This document shows, piece by piece, positions 34,973-42,261 of a stretch of DNA of 64,000 nt (positions are counted from its first letter, which is position 1; every line of letters starts with the position of its first letter). The stretch lies in assembly GCA_003249955.1 (NCBI GenBank), contig QKHS01000089.1, forward strand, positions 1 through 64,000, in the 5' to 3' direction. The position numbers and the translations under genes are program-made. The notes under the pieces are model-generated. The model saw only the letters and a program-made list of their open reading frames with translations. It was not told the origin of the DNA and did not search any database. Source of the DNA: Bacteroidales bacterium (lineage in GTDB: Bacteria > Bacteroidota > Bacteroidia > Bacteroidales > ML635J-15).

Positions 34973-35572
34973 CTATTTGATCTGGTTCACATTTTTACCC
35001 AACAAAATTTCCAGTACTACATTTGCCTGCATATTTGCTACAATTCCTACCCGCGGAGCCAATGGAGGGTTGTTTTCAGCAATTTCGTTTACCCCGTCGC
35101 CGCAAATTATTAATTTGTCGAAGTGTTTGTCTGTAAACAGATTGTTTGCTCCCCAACCTGCCATGCCGATTCCCATAATAAGATATTTGTCCGGGAAATG
35201 ATTACTTACTGTTTTCATTATCATTTCTTTCATGTCGGTTTTGTCAAATGCTTCGACAATAATGTCGCATTCCGCAAATATTTCGGGGATATTGTCTTTG
35301 TCGAGAAAAACCTGGTGACTTTCAACAATGGTGTCCGGATTTATCCTTACAATATTTTCTTTTAACGTAATGGCTTTTGGCAAACCTATCTGATCGTGAA
35401 AAAAATATTGTCTGTTAAGGTTTGATTCTTCAATTTTGTCAAAATCGGCAATAACTAATTTGCCAATTCCTACTCTTGCCAATGCAACAGCGCAATTTGA
35501 ACCCAAACCACCACAACCGGCAATACCAACGGTTTTTGTTTTTAATACTTTTTTTATTTGTTCAAAAGTCAT
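34973..35572 (-). CDS. thiF: ThiS adenylyltransferase ThiF (short form)
   Basis: 199 residues of the E1-like/ThiF-MoeB superfamily: nucleotide-binding GCGGLGS (residues 19-25), DFDKIEESNLNRQYF (about 39-53), and the late LGKNVNQIK end. It is shorter than E. coli ThiF, lacking the C-terminal zinc-binding CxxC part, which fits the small ThiF family-2 type found in anaerobes. It would activate the C-terminus of ThiS, encoded just downstream. A TAATTTTG box on the minus strand at 35601-35608 lies 29 bases ahead of the start and may be the -7 element. Confidence 0.85.
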   Translation of the reverse strand: MTFEQIKKVLKTKTVGIAGCGGLGSNCAVALARVGIGKLVIADFDKIEESNLNRQYFFHDQIGLPKAITLKENIVRINPDTIVESHQVFLDKDNIPEIFAECDIIVEAFDKTDMKEMIMKTVSNHFPDKYLIMGIGMAGWGANNLFTDKHFDKLIICGDGVNEIAENNPPLAPRVGIVANMQANVVLEILLGKNVNQIK

Positions 35573-35820
35573 TGCAAATTAATTTGATTACTTATTTGTG
35601 CAAAATTAGTAAATATTTTTGTGAAAAAGAATTTCGGTCATAACGGGTCAGGGCAAACGCATACTTTGTCAAGGGGTAATACAAATAAAAACATTGGCTT
35701 TGCCGGGTGTTACAGTACGATGTGCTGATCTCTTTCATTCAATATTTTCTAATTTAGCATTGTCTAAAAATGGGGATACCTACATAATCATCTTCAATTT
35801 AATACAACAAATACAATTTA

Positions 35821-35868
35821 AATTCCTCAAAGTTTCATATTTTATTGAGTTTGGGGAATTGTTTTTTT
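35821..35868 (+). terminator. terminator-like hairpin
   Basis: Arms AATTCCTCAAA (35821-35831) and TTTGGGGAATT (35850-35860), 10 of 11 paired, are followed by a run of seven T. No gene on the plus strand directly precedes it. Confidence 0.5.
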
Positions 35869-35931
35869 GAAAATTAGTTATTTCGTTTGATTAGACATTG
35901 GCATAGTTTACTCCAGTATTTATCGGGAAAC

Positions 35932-36007
35932 CCGGAAGTTTTACCTGCGTGCGTTGCGTTTAGCGTTAAGCCGAAGCGAGGGCTAAAGCCGTTTATTTTA
36001 AAGTGGT
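35932..36007. repeat. 76-bp direct repeat flanking the Fic gene, left copy
   Basis: Closely similar to 37289-37362. Shared blocks are CCGGAAGTTTTAC, TGCGTGCGT and GCCGAAGCGAGGGCTAAAG, ending in TTTTAAAGTGGT. The two copies bracket the intact Fic gene and the Fic remnant. Confidence 0.85.
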
Positions 36008-36090
36008 GTCAGTTGACGAAACTATTAAAAAGTCTTAAAGTTGAAAGTTTACAATACCAAAACTATAGAAACTTTAGGCACGGTTAGACT
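36008..36090. repeat. imperfect direct repeat at the left island edge
   Basis: It contains 24 bases (36017-36040) identical to 45522-45545, and the following about 45 bases are also clearly related (both read AGTTTACAA, then ACCAAAACT, then ACTTTAG). The two copies lie at the two ends of the 9.5-kb island. Confidence 0.8.
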
Positions 36091-36188
36091 TTGCTTGGCA
36101 GAACTGTGAGAGGTAGTTACCGGGCAAATTGAAGGACTCTATCGGTCTGGTTCAACTGGTGGGGCGGGCTACACGATTGTGGTAAGTA

Positions 36189-36968
36189 CTATTTTTCATT
36201 AAGTGTTTCAACAGTCATCAAAATAAAATCTAAACTTTTTCTGTAATCAAGTTTTTCATATTCTAATCCTAATTTTTTAATATTATTATAATAGTCTTTC
36301 AACTTTGTGTAATAATTCTTTTCAAGCTGAATTGAGTTAGCTTTTTCGCCTATTTTTTCTAATAAAAACCATTTTTCAATTAGCCTTGCTGTTCGTCCGT
36401 TTCCATCTTGAAAAGGATGGATTTTAACAAATACCAGATGAATCAAAGATGCATAATAAAATATTTCAAATGAATTTAATTCTTTTGCTTTTAAAGTTTT
36501 AATATCTTCAAAAAGTTTTTTCAATTCAATTTCTACCTTGTCGGGACTTGTTGCAACATATTCGATTTGATCATTGCTGTTTATTACGAACATTGGATTT
36601 GTACGTATTGATCCTTGTTGACTTTCCGGTAAAAGATTGTTACTCAAAATTGAATGAGCCTTTTTTACATTATTTATCGTAAGATCATTTGTATCAATAA
36701 AATTATAAGCTTTGAATAAATCGTCTGTTTTTTTTGTGTAATCGGCTTTTAATCCAACATTCATAAATTTATGCTTAAAATAGCTGTCAAAATCTATATC
36801 CTCACCTTCTATCTTAGATGAATAAACAGACGAAACCGATTTGTAAAATTGAAAATAATCTACAGGTAAATCAAGTTTTTCTTTTTGATTTAATTTTTCA
36901 ATAGGAGAATCTTTTACTTTTAAAGTAAAATCAACTAATAATTCAGATGTCAAAATTTTAAACCCCAT
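36189..36968 (-). CDS. Fic-domain protein (AMPylator/NMP transferase family)
   Basis: 259 residues. The Fic active-site motif is intact: HPFQDGNGR (His184 to Arg192), preceded by the expected ASLIHLVFVKI helix. An N-terminal inhibitory-helix motif of the S-x-x-x-E-G type is visible at Ser50-Glu54-Gly55, so it is probably a self-inhibited class II Fic. A C-terminal helical region follows, without a winged-helix domain. Fic enzymes transfer AMP or other nucleotides to hydroxyl groups of target proteins. No separate antitoxin gene is adjacent. It lies between 76-bp direct repeats within the island. Confidence 0.9.
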   Translation of the reverse strand: MGFKILTSELLVDFTLKVKDSPIEKLNQKEKLDLPVDYFQFYKSVSSVYSSKIEGEDIDFDSYFKHKFMNVGLKADYTKKTDDLFKAYNFIDTNDLTINNVKKAHSILSNNLLPESQQGSIRTNPMFVINSNDQIEYVATSPDKVEIELKKLFEDIKTLKAKELNSFEIFYYASLIHLVFVKIHPFQDGNGRTARLIEKWFLLEKIGEKANSIQLEKNYYTKLKDYYNNIKKLGLEYEKLDYRKSLDFILMTVETLNEK

Positions 36969-37123
36969 AGCAATTTATAATTTTTTCTTATAATTTCTTC
37001 AAATATAATTTATTCGTTTGAATTTGTATTAATCCAAACACATTTTAATTGACCTAAAATTGCTGATAGAAATTAAAGTTATAAATGGTTCTTTATTTTT
37101 CAAAATAGGGGTAATCGGTATTA

Positions 37124-37207
37124 CTACTTTACGACTGAACTGCTGCCGTTTGCAAATGGATGAATTGTTTCAAACTGACAATGCGTCAATGCCATTTTAA
37201 CCAATGG
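37124..37207 (-). pseudogene. remnant of a second Fic gene
   Basis: The minus strand encodes PLVKMALTHCQFETIHPFANG followed by three serines and a stop. This matches the Fic core (usually PLIKMAVxHxQFEAIHPFxDGNGR) but breaks within the catalytic motif. Flanking sequence has no long open frame, so only this 27-codon fragment survives. Confidence 0.7.
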
Positions 37208-37221
37208 ATTATACCGATTGT

Positions 37222-37273
37222 GAATCAAAAATGCCGATACAATTCATTTTATTTCTTGTATCGGCTTTGATTC
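37222..37273. repeat. imperfect hairpin
   Basis: GAATCAAA plus GCCGATACAA pair with TTGTATCGGC plus TTTGATTC across a 13-nt loop, with one 3-nt bulge. Eighteen pairs in total. No T-run follows. Confidence 0.7.
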
Positions 37274-37288
37274 AACATCGGCATTATA

Positions 37289-37362
37289 CCGGAAGTTTTA
37301 CTTGCGTGCGTCGCACTGAGCTGTGCCGAAGCGAGGGCTAAAGCCGTTGATTTTAAAGTGGT
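37289..37362. repeat. direct repeat flanking the Fic region, right copy
   Basis: Closely similar to 35932-36007 (see that entry). It separates the Fic remnant from the DUF1016 pseudogene. Confidence 0.85.
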
Positions 37363-37418
37363 ATTAAATGTGTTATCCTGATTTGCGAATTTTTCAGGAT
37401 TTGTAGGTTTTTTACGAA

Positions 37419-38036
37419 TTACATTTTCCCCGGAAGGTGGTGTATATATAATACCGTTTGCTGTGCCAAATCGGATTGTGGGGCAGGCAGAGTTTGTTTG
37501 AAATTAGTAATTGATTTTCCCTGCCTGTTGTATAAGTCTGATTTTAATTGCAATGCCAAAACATCTCTGCTCCATACGTTTTCTATGGTTTGCTGAATAT
37601 AGAATTGTGCTTCTTTTATGCTTTTAGCTTTAGTGAAAATCTGAATATTATGTCCCCACGGAATTTGGTCAACAGGCTGTTGACTTAATTTTTTAGCATC
37701 TTCAATCTGTTGTAATTCTGTATTTTGTAATTGGTCAACAGGCTGTTGACTAATTGAATAAAACTTATAAAAGCTACTGCAATATTTAAGGTTTGTTTTT
37801 GATAAGCCTTGGATGTCAGCAAATTCAGCTTTCAAATCGAGAGAAAGCTGCTCTAATAACTTTGTTCCCCATTTGGCGTTTTTCTGCTTCTCGTAAATAT
37901 CACGCCCCAATTCCCAATAAAACAAAATAAGTTCACGATTAGCAGCCAGTGCCGTTTTAACCTGTGCTGTACGAATCTTCGACTTAACTTAGTTTAGCCA
38001 GTTGATGTAATCTTTATTGAGTTTTATATTGGTCAT
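37419..38036 (-). pseudogene. broken DUF1016 (YhcG-type) nuclease gene
   Basis: The frame starts with ATG at 38036 (MTNIKLNKDYINWLN), hits an in-frame TAA at 37989-37991, and then continues in the same frame with VKSKIRTAQVKTALAANRELILFYWELGRDIYEKQ, the hallmark of the DUF1016 N-terminal domain. The C-terminal part reaches the conserved TLPAPQSDLAQQT and then ends in unrelated residues (VLYIHHLPGKM) just before the stop, so the PD-(D/E)xK nuclease domain expected afterwards is missing. Two lesions, a nonsense codon and a C-terminal truncation, make this a pseudogene. Intact relatives are about 350 residues and are frequent in defence islands. Confidence 0.88.
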
Positions 38037-38067
38037 AATATCTTGTTCCCAGCAGTTATTTTTTTCA

Positions 38068-39765
38068 TTAGTCAAATGGTAAGTTATCAAAAAGACTCTC
38101 TTCTTTTTCAATAGTCTCAATTTTCTTGTTTTCAATTAAATACAATTCACTTAATGCTCTTGTAATTGCAACATACTTTAAATTGATTTCTTGCGGACGT
38201 TCCCAATCTTTTTGTTGTAGCCTAAAAAATGGTAATTCGTCATAGTTCAAAATAAATACCCTTTTATTTTCCAACCCTTTCGCACGATGAATTGTCGAAA
38301 GTTTGATTGCATTCTCAGTTGCAGATATGTATTCCTTAATTTTTCTCAATATGTCGTTTAATGTATCACAGTCATTTTTCCACTGCTCATATTTTTTATG
38401 AAGAAAATCTAATTTTTTTTCAAGATATTTTTTCTCGTTTTCAACATACAAGTTTCTTTCTGTGCTGTCAGTAATTCCTTCAGAGTTTTTTTGAATAATC
38501 CAACTCCATCTATTCATTACTTCGGTTTTTAAGTCGTCAAAACCATATGAAAGGGAAGAAATTATCAAGTTAAGTTCATTCTGTCTGAAAATGTTCTTAA
38601 TCTCATTTATAATTTCCTTCACTTCGTCTTCGTGAATGTGAACCTTAATGTTTTTGTCAATAAAGCTAAATACAAGCAATACTATAGGGATTCGTAATCG
38701 AGAAATAATCAAGTCGCCAGGTTTTGAGAGGTTTACTACATCGTCAAAAAGTATTGTTTGTGTAATTCCTTCATCTTCTTTGTTGCTAACTATGTCAGTT
38801 CTTATTGTCTTGGCAAGTTCAATTACTTTTTTAGGACACCTAAAGCAAGTGGTTAATGGTAATTGATTTGCTTGTGTGTATTCTTTGACACGATTAAATG
38901 AATTAATGTCCGCACCTGTAAATCCATATATAGATTGGCTGGGGTCGCCAACAGCTAAAATTCTACCGCCTTTTTTGCCGTATTTCGCTGCAACTGCAAA
39001 CTGTGATTTTGATAAATCTTGGCATTCGTCAATAAATAGGAATTCGTATTTCCTTACAGGTTGTTGATTCCATTTATAAGGAAGATAAAGCATATCTGTA
39101 TAGTCAATTACCATGGTCCTTTTAGATAATTGATTACCAGCTTCTAAGAGTATTTTGTGACACTCAAAATATTCCTTGATTTCGTCCTTGAAATTTTTCT
39201 TTCCAATTTCAATGTCATTGAAAATCCCGAAATGAATTATAAGATTTTCAAATTCTGTAACTTCTTCTTTGGTAAGTGTAGCCCTAAATTTTTGATTAAT
39301 TTCTATTAGCCTTGAGTTTATCTTATTGACAAGGTTGTTTGCAGCAAAGTTTTTTCTGTCGTCAAACTCATCAATTTCTAATCCATTAATTTTCAGGATT
39401 TTCTCGAAGAGAGGTTTAAGTAGCTCTTGTATTTCCTTGCTTTTTAGAAGCTCTCTATACTTGTTTTCTTCAAGACTTATCGGTTGACCTGAACTGTTAT
39501 TGTCTTGTAGAATTTGTCTGCCAAGTGCGTGAATAGTCTTTACTGTAACTTCGTTAAGTCCGAGGTTATGAAATTTTCGTGCTATCTCAGCCGCAATACT
39601 ATTATTGAAGGCACAAAAGAGGATTGTGCTTTTGTCCTTAACGAACTTTGCACATTCCATAATTGTAGTCGTTTTACCTGCACCTGCAACAGCATCAATA
39701 ATGCCGTGTCCGCCTTCCTGTTCTACGAATTGAAAAATTCTCTTTTGCTCGTCAGTAAATGTCAT
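38068..39765 (-). CDS. UvrD/Rep-family superfamily 1 helicase
   Basis: 565 residues from the ATG at 39765 (MTFTDEQKRIF); the frame extends to 39810 without better support. SF1A motifs: Q-motif and Walker A (AVAGAGKTTT), motif Ia (FCAFNNSIA), Walker B (FLFIDECQDL), motif III (GDPSQSIYGFTGAD), motif V (STIHRAKGLENKRVFIL) and motif VI (YVAITRALSELYLI). It lacks the full 2A/2B length of UvrD and has a charged coiled-coil insertion in the region 395-480. Related stand-alone helicases occur in phage-defence loci, but no partner such as GajA is present here. It is preceded by an attC-like intergenic repeat at 39791-39913. Confidence 0.9.
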   Translation of the reverse strand: MTFTDEQKRIFQFVEQEGGHGIIDAVAGAGKTTTIMECAKFVKDKSTILFCAFNNSIAAEIARKFHNLGLNEVTVKTIHALGRQILQDNNSSGQPISLEENKYRELLKSKEIQELLKPLFEKILKINGLEIDEFDDRKNFAANNLVNKINSRLIEINQKFRATLTKEEVTEFENLIIHFGIFNDIEIGKKNFKDEIKEYFECHKILLEAGNQLSKRTMVIDYTDMLYLPYKWNQQPVRKYEFLFIDECQDLSKSQFAVAAKYGKKGGRILAVGDPSQSIYGFTGADINSFNRVKEYTQANQLPLTTCFRCPKKVIELAKTIRTDIVSNKEDEGITQTILFDDVVNLSKPGDLIISRLRIPIVLLVFSFIDKNIKVHIHEDEVKEIINEIKNIFRQNELNLIISSLSYGFDDLKTEVMNRWSWIIQKNSEGITDSTERNLYVENEKKYLEKKLDFLHKKYEQWKNDCDTLNDILRKIKEYISATENAIKLSTIHRAKGLENKRVFILNYDELPFFRLQQKDWERPQEINLKYVAITRALSELYLIENKKIETIEKEESLFDNLPFD

Positions 39766-39790
39766 TGTGCTGTGTCGTTTGTAATTACTG

Positions 39791-39913
39791 CTAACTCCCT
39801 CTAAACCCAACCACTTGTGTTTATTTCATCCTTATTCACAACCTGCATAGTTTGTGAAAGTGCTGATTTTAAGCCACACAGGCTTTTGTTATCGCTTATC
39901 ATCAGATAATGCC
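39791..39913. repeat. cassette-type intergenic repeat, copy A
   Basis: About 80 bases (39791-39867) match 45282-45360 at roughly 80 percent (shared CCAACCA, TTTATT, CATCCTTAT, CACAACCTGCA, AGTGCTGAT), and weaker similarity continues to 39913. On the minus strand each copy directly precedes a defence gene. Confidence 0.75.
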
Positions 39914-39922
39914 TGTTTTATT

Positions 39923-40600
39923 TTACAGCTTCTCTATCTCTGCTTTGCTAAGGCCGGTAAGTTTCATAATCAGTTCAATTGAAAGTCCTTCTTTTAAACT
40001 GCTTTTTGCCATTTCCATAGCTTTTTGTTTTTCGCCCTCTGCTTTACCTTTTTTGTGTCCGGTTTTTTCTCCTTTTTCCTTAGCAATTTTTACGGCTTCT
40101 TTTCTAAGTTCGGCTTCCTGTTTTTTAATACGCTTAATAAGTTCGTAAGTCGGAACCCATTTGGTACTTTCTTCCAGTTCTTTCATGCGCCCGGTATTGC
40201 CAAAGCTCATGTAGGTATTTTCTGAGATTATAAGGTGGTCAATAACTTCTATGTCTATTATTCTACCTGCTTGTATAAGGCGGTCGGTAAGGTCAAGATC
40301 TGTATCTGAGGGAATTACTTCCCCGGATGGATGGTTATGAACTAAAATTACTTTAACGGCTCCTTTTAAAATCGACATTCTGAAAACATTCATTGGCTCA
40401 ACGGTTGTGCTTTTTACTCCGCCTATGCTTATTAATTCAACAAAAAGCATTTTATTGGCAGTATTTAAGCCGACTAACCAGAAATGTTCTTTTTCTCTGT
40501 CCAGTTTGTTCTCACGTAACAATACTCTTTGCATTATCCCGAAAACATCTTCTGAGTTTGCAATTTTTATAAGGTCTTTGCCAGTAACTTTTATACCCAT
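39923..40600 (-). CDS. RadC-like JAB/MPN protein with a coiled-coil tail
   Basis: 225 residues. The RadC/JAB metallo-domain occupies about 15-135, with its zinc motif complete: Glu55, His88 and His90 (VHNHPSG), Ser98 and Asp101. It lacks the helix-hairpin-helix part found in full RadC. From about 145 a lysine- and glutamate-rich coiled coil follows, ending in KEGLSIELIMKLTGLSKAEIEKL, a tail usually found on Rpn-type (PD-(D/E)xK) transposase-like nucleases. The fusion suggests domain shuffling inside the island. The function of RadC-like proteins is unclear; they are common in mobile and defence regions. Confidence 0.85.
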   Translation of the reverse strand: MGIKVTGKDLIKIANSEDVFGIMQRVLLRENKLDREKEHFWLVGLNTANKMLFVELISIGGVKSTTVEPMNVFRMSILKGAVKVILVHNHPSGEVIPSDTDLDLTDRLIQAGRIIDIEVIDHLIISENTYMSFGNTGRMKELEESTKWVPTYELIKRIKKQEAELRKEAVKIAKEKGEKTGHKKGKAEGEKQKAMEMAKSSLKEGLSIELIMKLTGLSKAEIEKL

Positions 40601-40663
40601 GGTCTTATTTTCTTGTCTGTTACAAAGCTAAATATTTTTTTTTACAAATAAATAAAAATTGTG

Positions 40664-40682
40664 GATAGCTGATGTTATAGCC
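40664..40682 (-). repeat. attC-like half-site
   Basis: The minus strand reads CTATAACATCAGCTA here and ACATAACATCAGCTA at 41327-41342, marking the ends of two small-gene cassettes. Confidence 0.5.
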
Positions 40683-40695
40683 AGTTTTTCTTCTG

Positions 40696-41184
40696 TCAAA
40701 AAGGTAGTCCCACATTTTTTTTGAATATTAAACAGAATGCTTCGTCAGCTTGTCCATATAGCTTTTCGTAGCCGTCTAAGTTACTAATATAGTCGTTCAG
40801 TTGTTTATTTGTCAGTGTTGTTGTTAACTGTAAGTCTGCAATTTTAAACGGGAATTGACTGTTGTTTGGATTCGGTGTATGTAAAAATAATGCGTCACTA
40901 TAACTGTCAAAATCGAGTAAAATGGAATAGAGTTGAAAGTCAGTTTTTAATTGTTTTGTCTTGTCCACGAGTAGGTCAAAGTGTCTAAACAGCTTGTCTA
41001 AGTGTGGTTTTCGTCTTTTAAAGCTTTCGTTACCGTAGCCTTTCCAGTCAAAGTGTAAATGCCAATTATCAAACCACGTTTCTGGATTGTCAAAGTCAAG
41101 CCAAGTTACTTTATCAAGGTCGTTTCCAGTCGCAAGATTTTTATAATATCGTTTAAGTCCTCTATGTTTTTTTATTCCGTTCAT
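40696..41184 (-). CDS. hypothetical 162-residue protein (cassette gene)
   Basis: Not recognised. It is an acidic/aromatic-rich soluble protein with no signal peptide or membrane segment (TWLDFDNPETWFDNWHLHFDW, residues 27-47). Sequence elements of the attC-like type flank it on both sides (40664-40682 and 41187-41345), which suggests it is a single-gene cassette. Function unknown; cassette genes of this kind are often lineage-specific. Confidence 0.6.
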   Translation of the reverse strand: MNGIKKHRGLKRYYKNLATGNDLDKVTWLDFDNPETWFDNWHLHFDWKGYGNESFKRRKPHLDKLFRHFDLLVDKTKQLKTDFQLYSILLDFDSYSDALFLHTPNPNNSQFPFKIADLQLTTTLTNKQLNDYISNLDGYEKLYGQADEAFCLIFKKNVGLPF

Positions 41185-41186
41185 GT

Positions 41187-41345
41187 CGTTGTGCTGTCGT
41201 CCTAAAATTGGCTATAACGTAAGAAGCTACACGCAGGGGCGGATTGCGAGCGATTTCCTGTCAAGCCGAGAAGCTGCCAGGGCGGAAAGATGCACACCGA
41301 AAACCACCGCTGCCGAGCTTGCCGGGTAGCTGATGTTATGTGCTC
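41187..41345. repeat. attC-like intergenic element
   Basis: On the minus strand the element starts ACATAACATCAGCTAC and ends GTAGCTTCTTACGTTATAG, two imperfect inverted halves around a GC-rich centre. The centre (CTCGGCTTGACAGGAAA..., then CGCAATC) recurs at 41924-41960. This fits the R''-L''...L'-R' form of integron attC sites, though the core triplets only loosely match. Confidence 0.5.
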
Positions 41346-41350
41346 GGCTT

Positions 41351-41833
41351 TTATTCATTGTCCATTTTGTAAATTCTTGAATAGTCAGCAAATTCGGTGT
41401 CCTTGAGTTTTTCTTCAATTACTTTTTTCGCAATGTCAAAATCAACGACAATACAACCAGCTTCCATTGTCCCACTTCCAATACTGCCTCCGTCTGTGTG
41501 TCCAAGTCCTGTCCAGCCTAATATTTCGTCCAATTTTCCTTCAAGTCTGTGTCGTTTGTAAAGGTCTTGTTCTGTCCCAAAGCCGTCAACTTTATATTCT
41601 ACTTCTAAAAATGAAACTTTGTCTTCGTCAAACTCAGCGTAACCGTCTTTTTGTTTTTCGTCAATTTCTTTTTGAACGGTCTTTCTGAAATTTGAAAAAA
41701 GTCCTCCTTTAACTTCTTTGTCTTGTCCACGCTGACCAACAATGCCCCAATGAACAATTGCAGTTTTTTCGTCTTTGTCCCAAGTCTCCCAGTAATGAAG
41801 TTGATTGTCTGTTAGTTTGTAGAGTTTAAGCAT
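41351..41833 (-). CDS. WGR-domain protein (cassette gene)
   Basis: 160 residues from the ATG at 41833 (MLKLYKLTDNQLHYWE); the frame is open further upstream to 41899, but the WGR domain starts at this Met. Residues about 1-75 are a WGR domain (HYWETWDKDEKTAIVHWGIVGQRG), a small nucleic-acid-associated module. Residues 85-160 form a second, uncharacterised domain (LDEILGWTGLGHTDGG, VVDFDIAKKVIEEKL). It lies between attC-like elements and may be a cassette-borne gene of unknown function. Confidence 0.65.
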   Translation of the reverse strand: MLKLYKLTDNQLHYWETWDKDEKTAIVHWGIVGQRGQDKEVKGGLFSNFRKTVQKEIDEKQKDGYAEFDEDKVSFLEVEYKVDGFGTEQDLYKRHRLEGKLDEILGWTGLGHTDGGSIGSGTMEAGCIVVDFDIAKKVIEEKLKDTEFADYSRIYKMDNE

Positions 41834-41923
41834 AGTATTTGAATTTGCTGTTGTCTTTGAATTGTCAGTTTCACGGTGTCGATTTTTAAGCTGGCGCATG
41901 ACGGTTTGGCGGTATGTTTTTGT

Positions 41924-42036
41924 TGCCGATTGCGGGCTACTTTTCTGTCAAGCCGAGATGAAGTGGATGCGGGAGATACACCTACAATTACCCACAAAAA
42001 CGGCTATGACATATACAGATTGTTATGCGTTCGCCA
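41924..42036. repeat. attC-like intergenic element
   Basis: It contains the same CTCGGCTTGACAG centre as 41187-41345, near 41948-41960. On the minus strand GGCGAACGCATAAC ends at about 42022. It separates the WGR gene from the KTSC gene. Confidence 0.45.
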
Positions 42037-42045
42037 TTTTTTTCT

Positions 42046-42258
42046 TTATCCAACTTGTGACTCAGAATATTGACCTTTAATGTCTGAATGAAAGAATTTT
42101 CCACACGAACTTGCAGCTTTCATTTTATAATATACACTTTCAGGAACGTCAAAGTATTGCCAAATCGCACCACTTTTAAATTCTATTTCTAAAATCGACG
42201 ATGTGCTGTCAAAACCAAAACTTGCAATCATTGAGGATTCTACATATTCTCTTTCCAT
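42046..42258 (-). CDS. KTSC-domain protein, third gene of the SIR2-HerA operon
   Basis: 70 residues, consisting entirely of a KTSC domain (VESSMIASFGFD, LEIEFKSGAIWQYFDVP, SSCGKFFHSDIKGQY). The domain occurs alone or at the C-terminus of metallopeptidases and tRNA-synthetase-related proteins and is thought to bind RNA or protein, but its function is unknown. It starts 3 bases after the stop codon of the HerA-like gene, so it is almost certainly translated from the same message. It is a plausible accessory or inhibitor of the SIR2-HerA complex. The alternative is chance capture of an adjacent cassette. Confidence 0.85.
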   Translation of the reverse strand: MEREYVESSMIASFGFDSTSSILEIEFKSGAIWQYFDVPESVYYKMKAASSCGKFFHSDIKGQYSESQVG

Positions 42259-42261
42259 ATT

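Larger units (their letters stand above)
35573..36188. other. intergenic region at the left edge of the genomic island
   Basis: It contains a hairpin followed by a T-run (35821-35868), then a 76-bp repeat (35932-36007) and the left copy of a second repeat (36008-36090). No coding region is recognisable. The DNA from 36091 to 36188 is GC-richer than its surroundings and unassigned. Confidence 0.55.
36969..37418. other. intergenic region with a Fic remnant, a hairpin and a repeat
   Basis: It holds a degraded second Fic fragment (37124-37207), a long hairpin (37222-37273) and the right copy of the 76-bp repeat (37289-37362). All three are listed separately. Confidence 0.6.

Noticed and set aside
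38068-39765. Gabija system (GajB helicase)
   Set aside because: No GajA-type OLD nuclease gene is adjacent; the neighbour is a RadC-like gene in a separate unit.
41227-41418. 63-codon minus-strand frame over the attC-like element
   Set aside because: It overlaps the end of the WGR gene out of frame and reads through the intergenic repeat.
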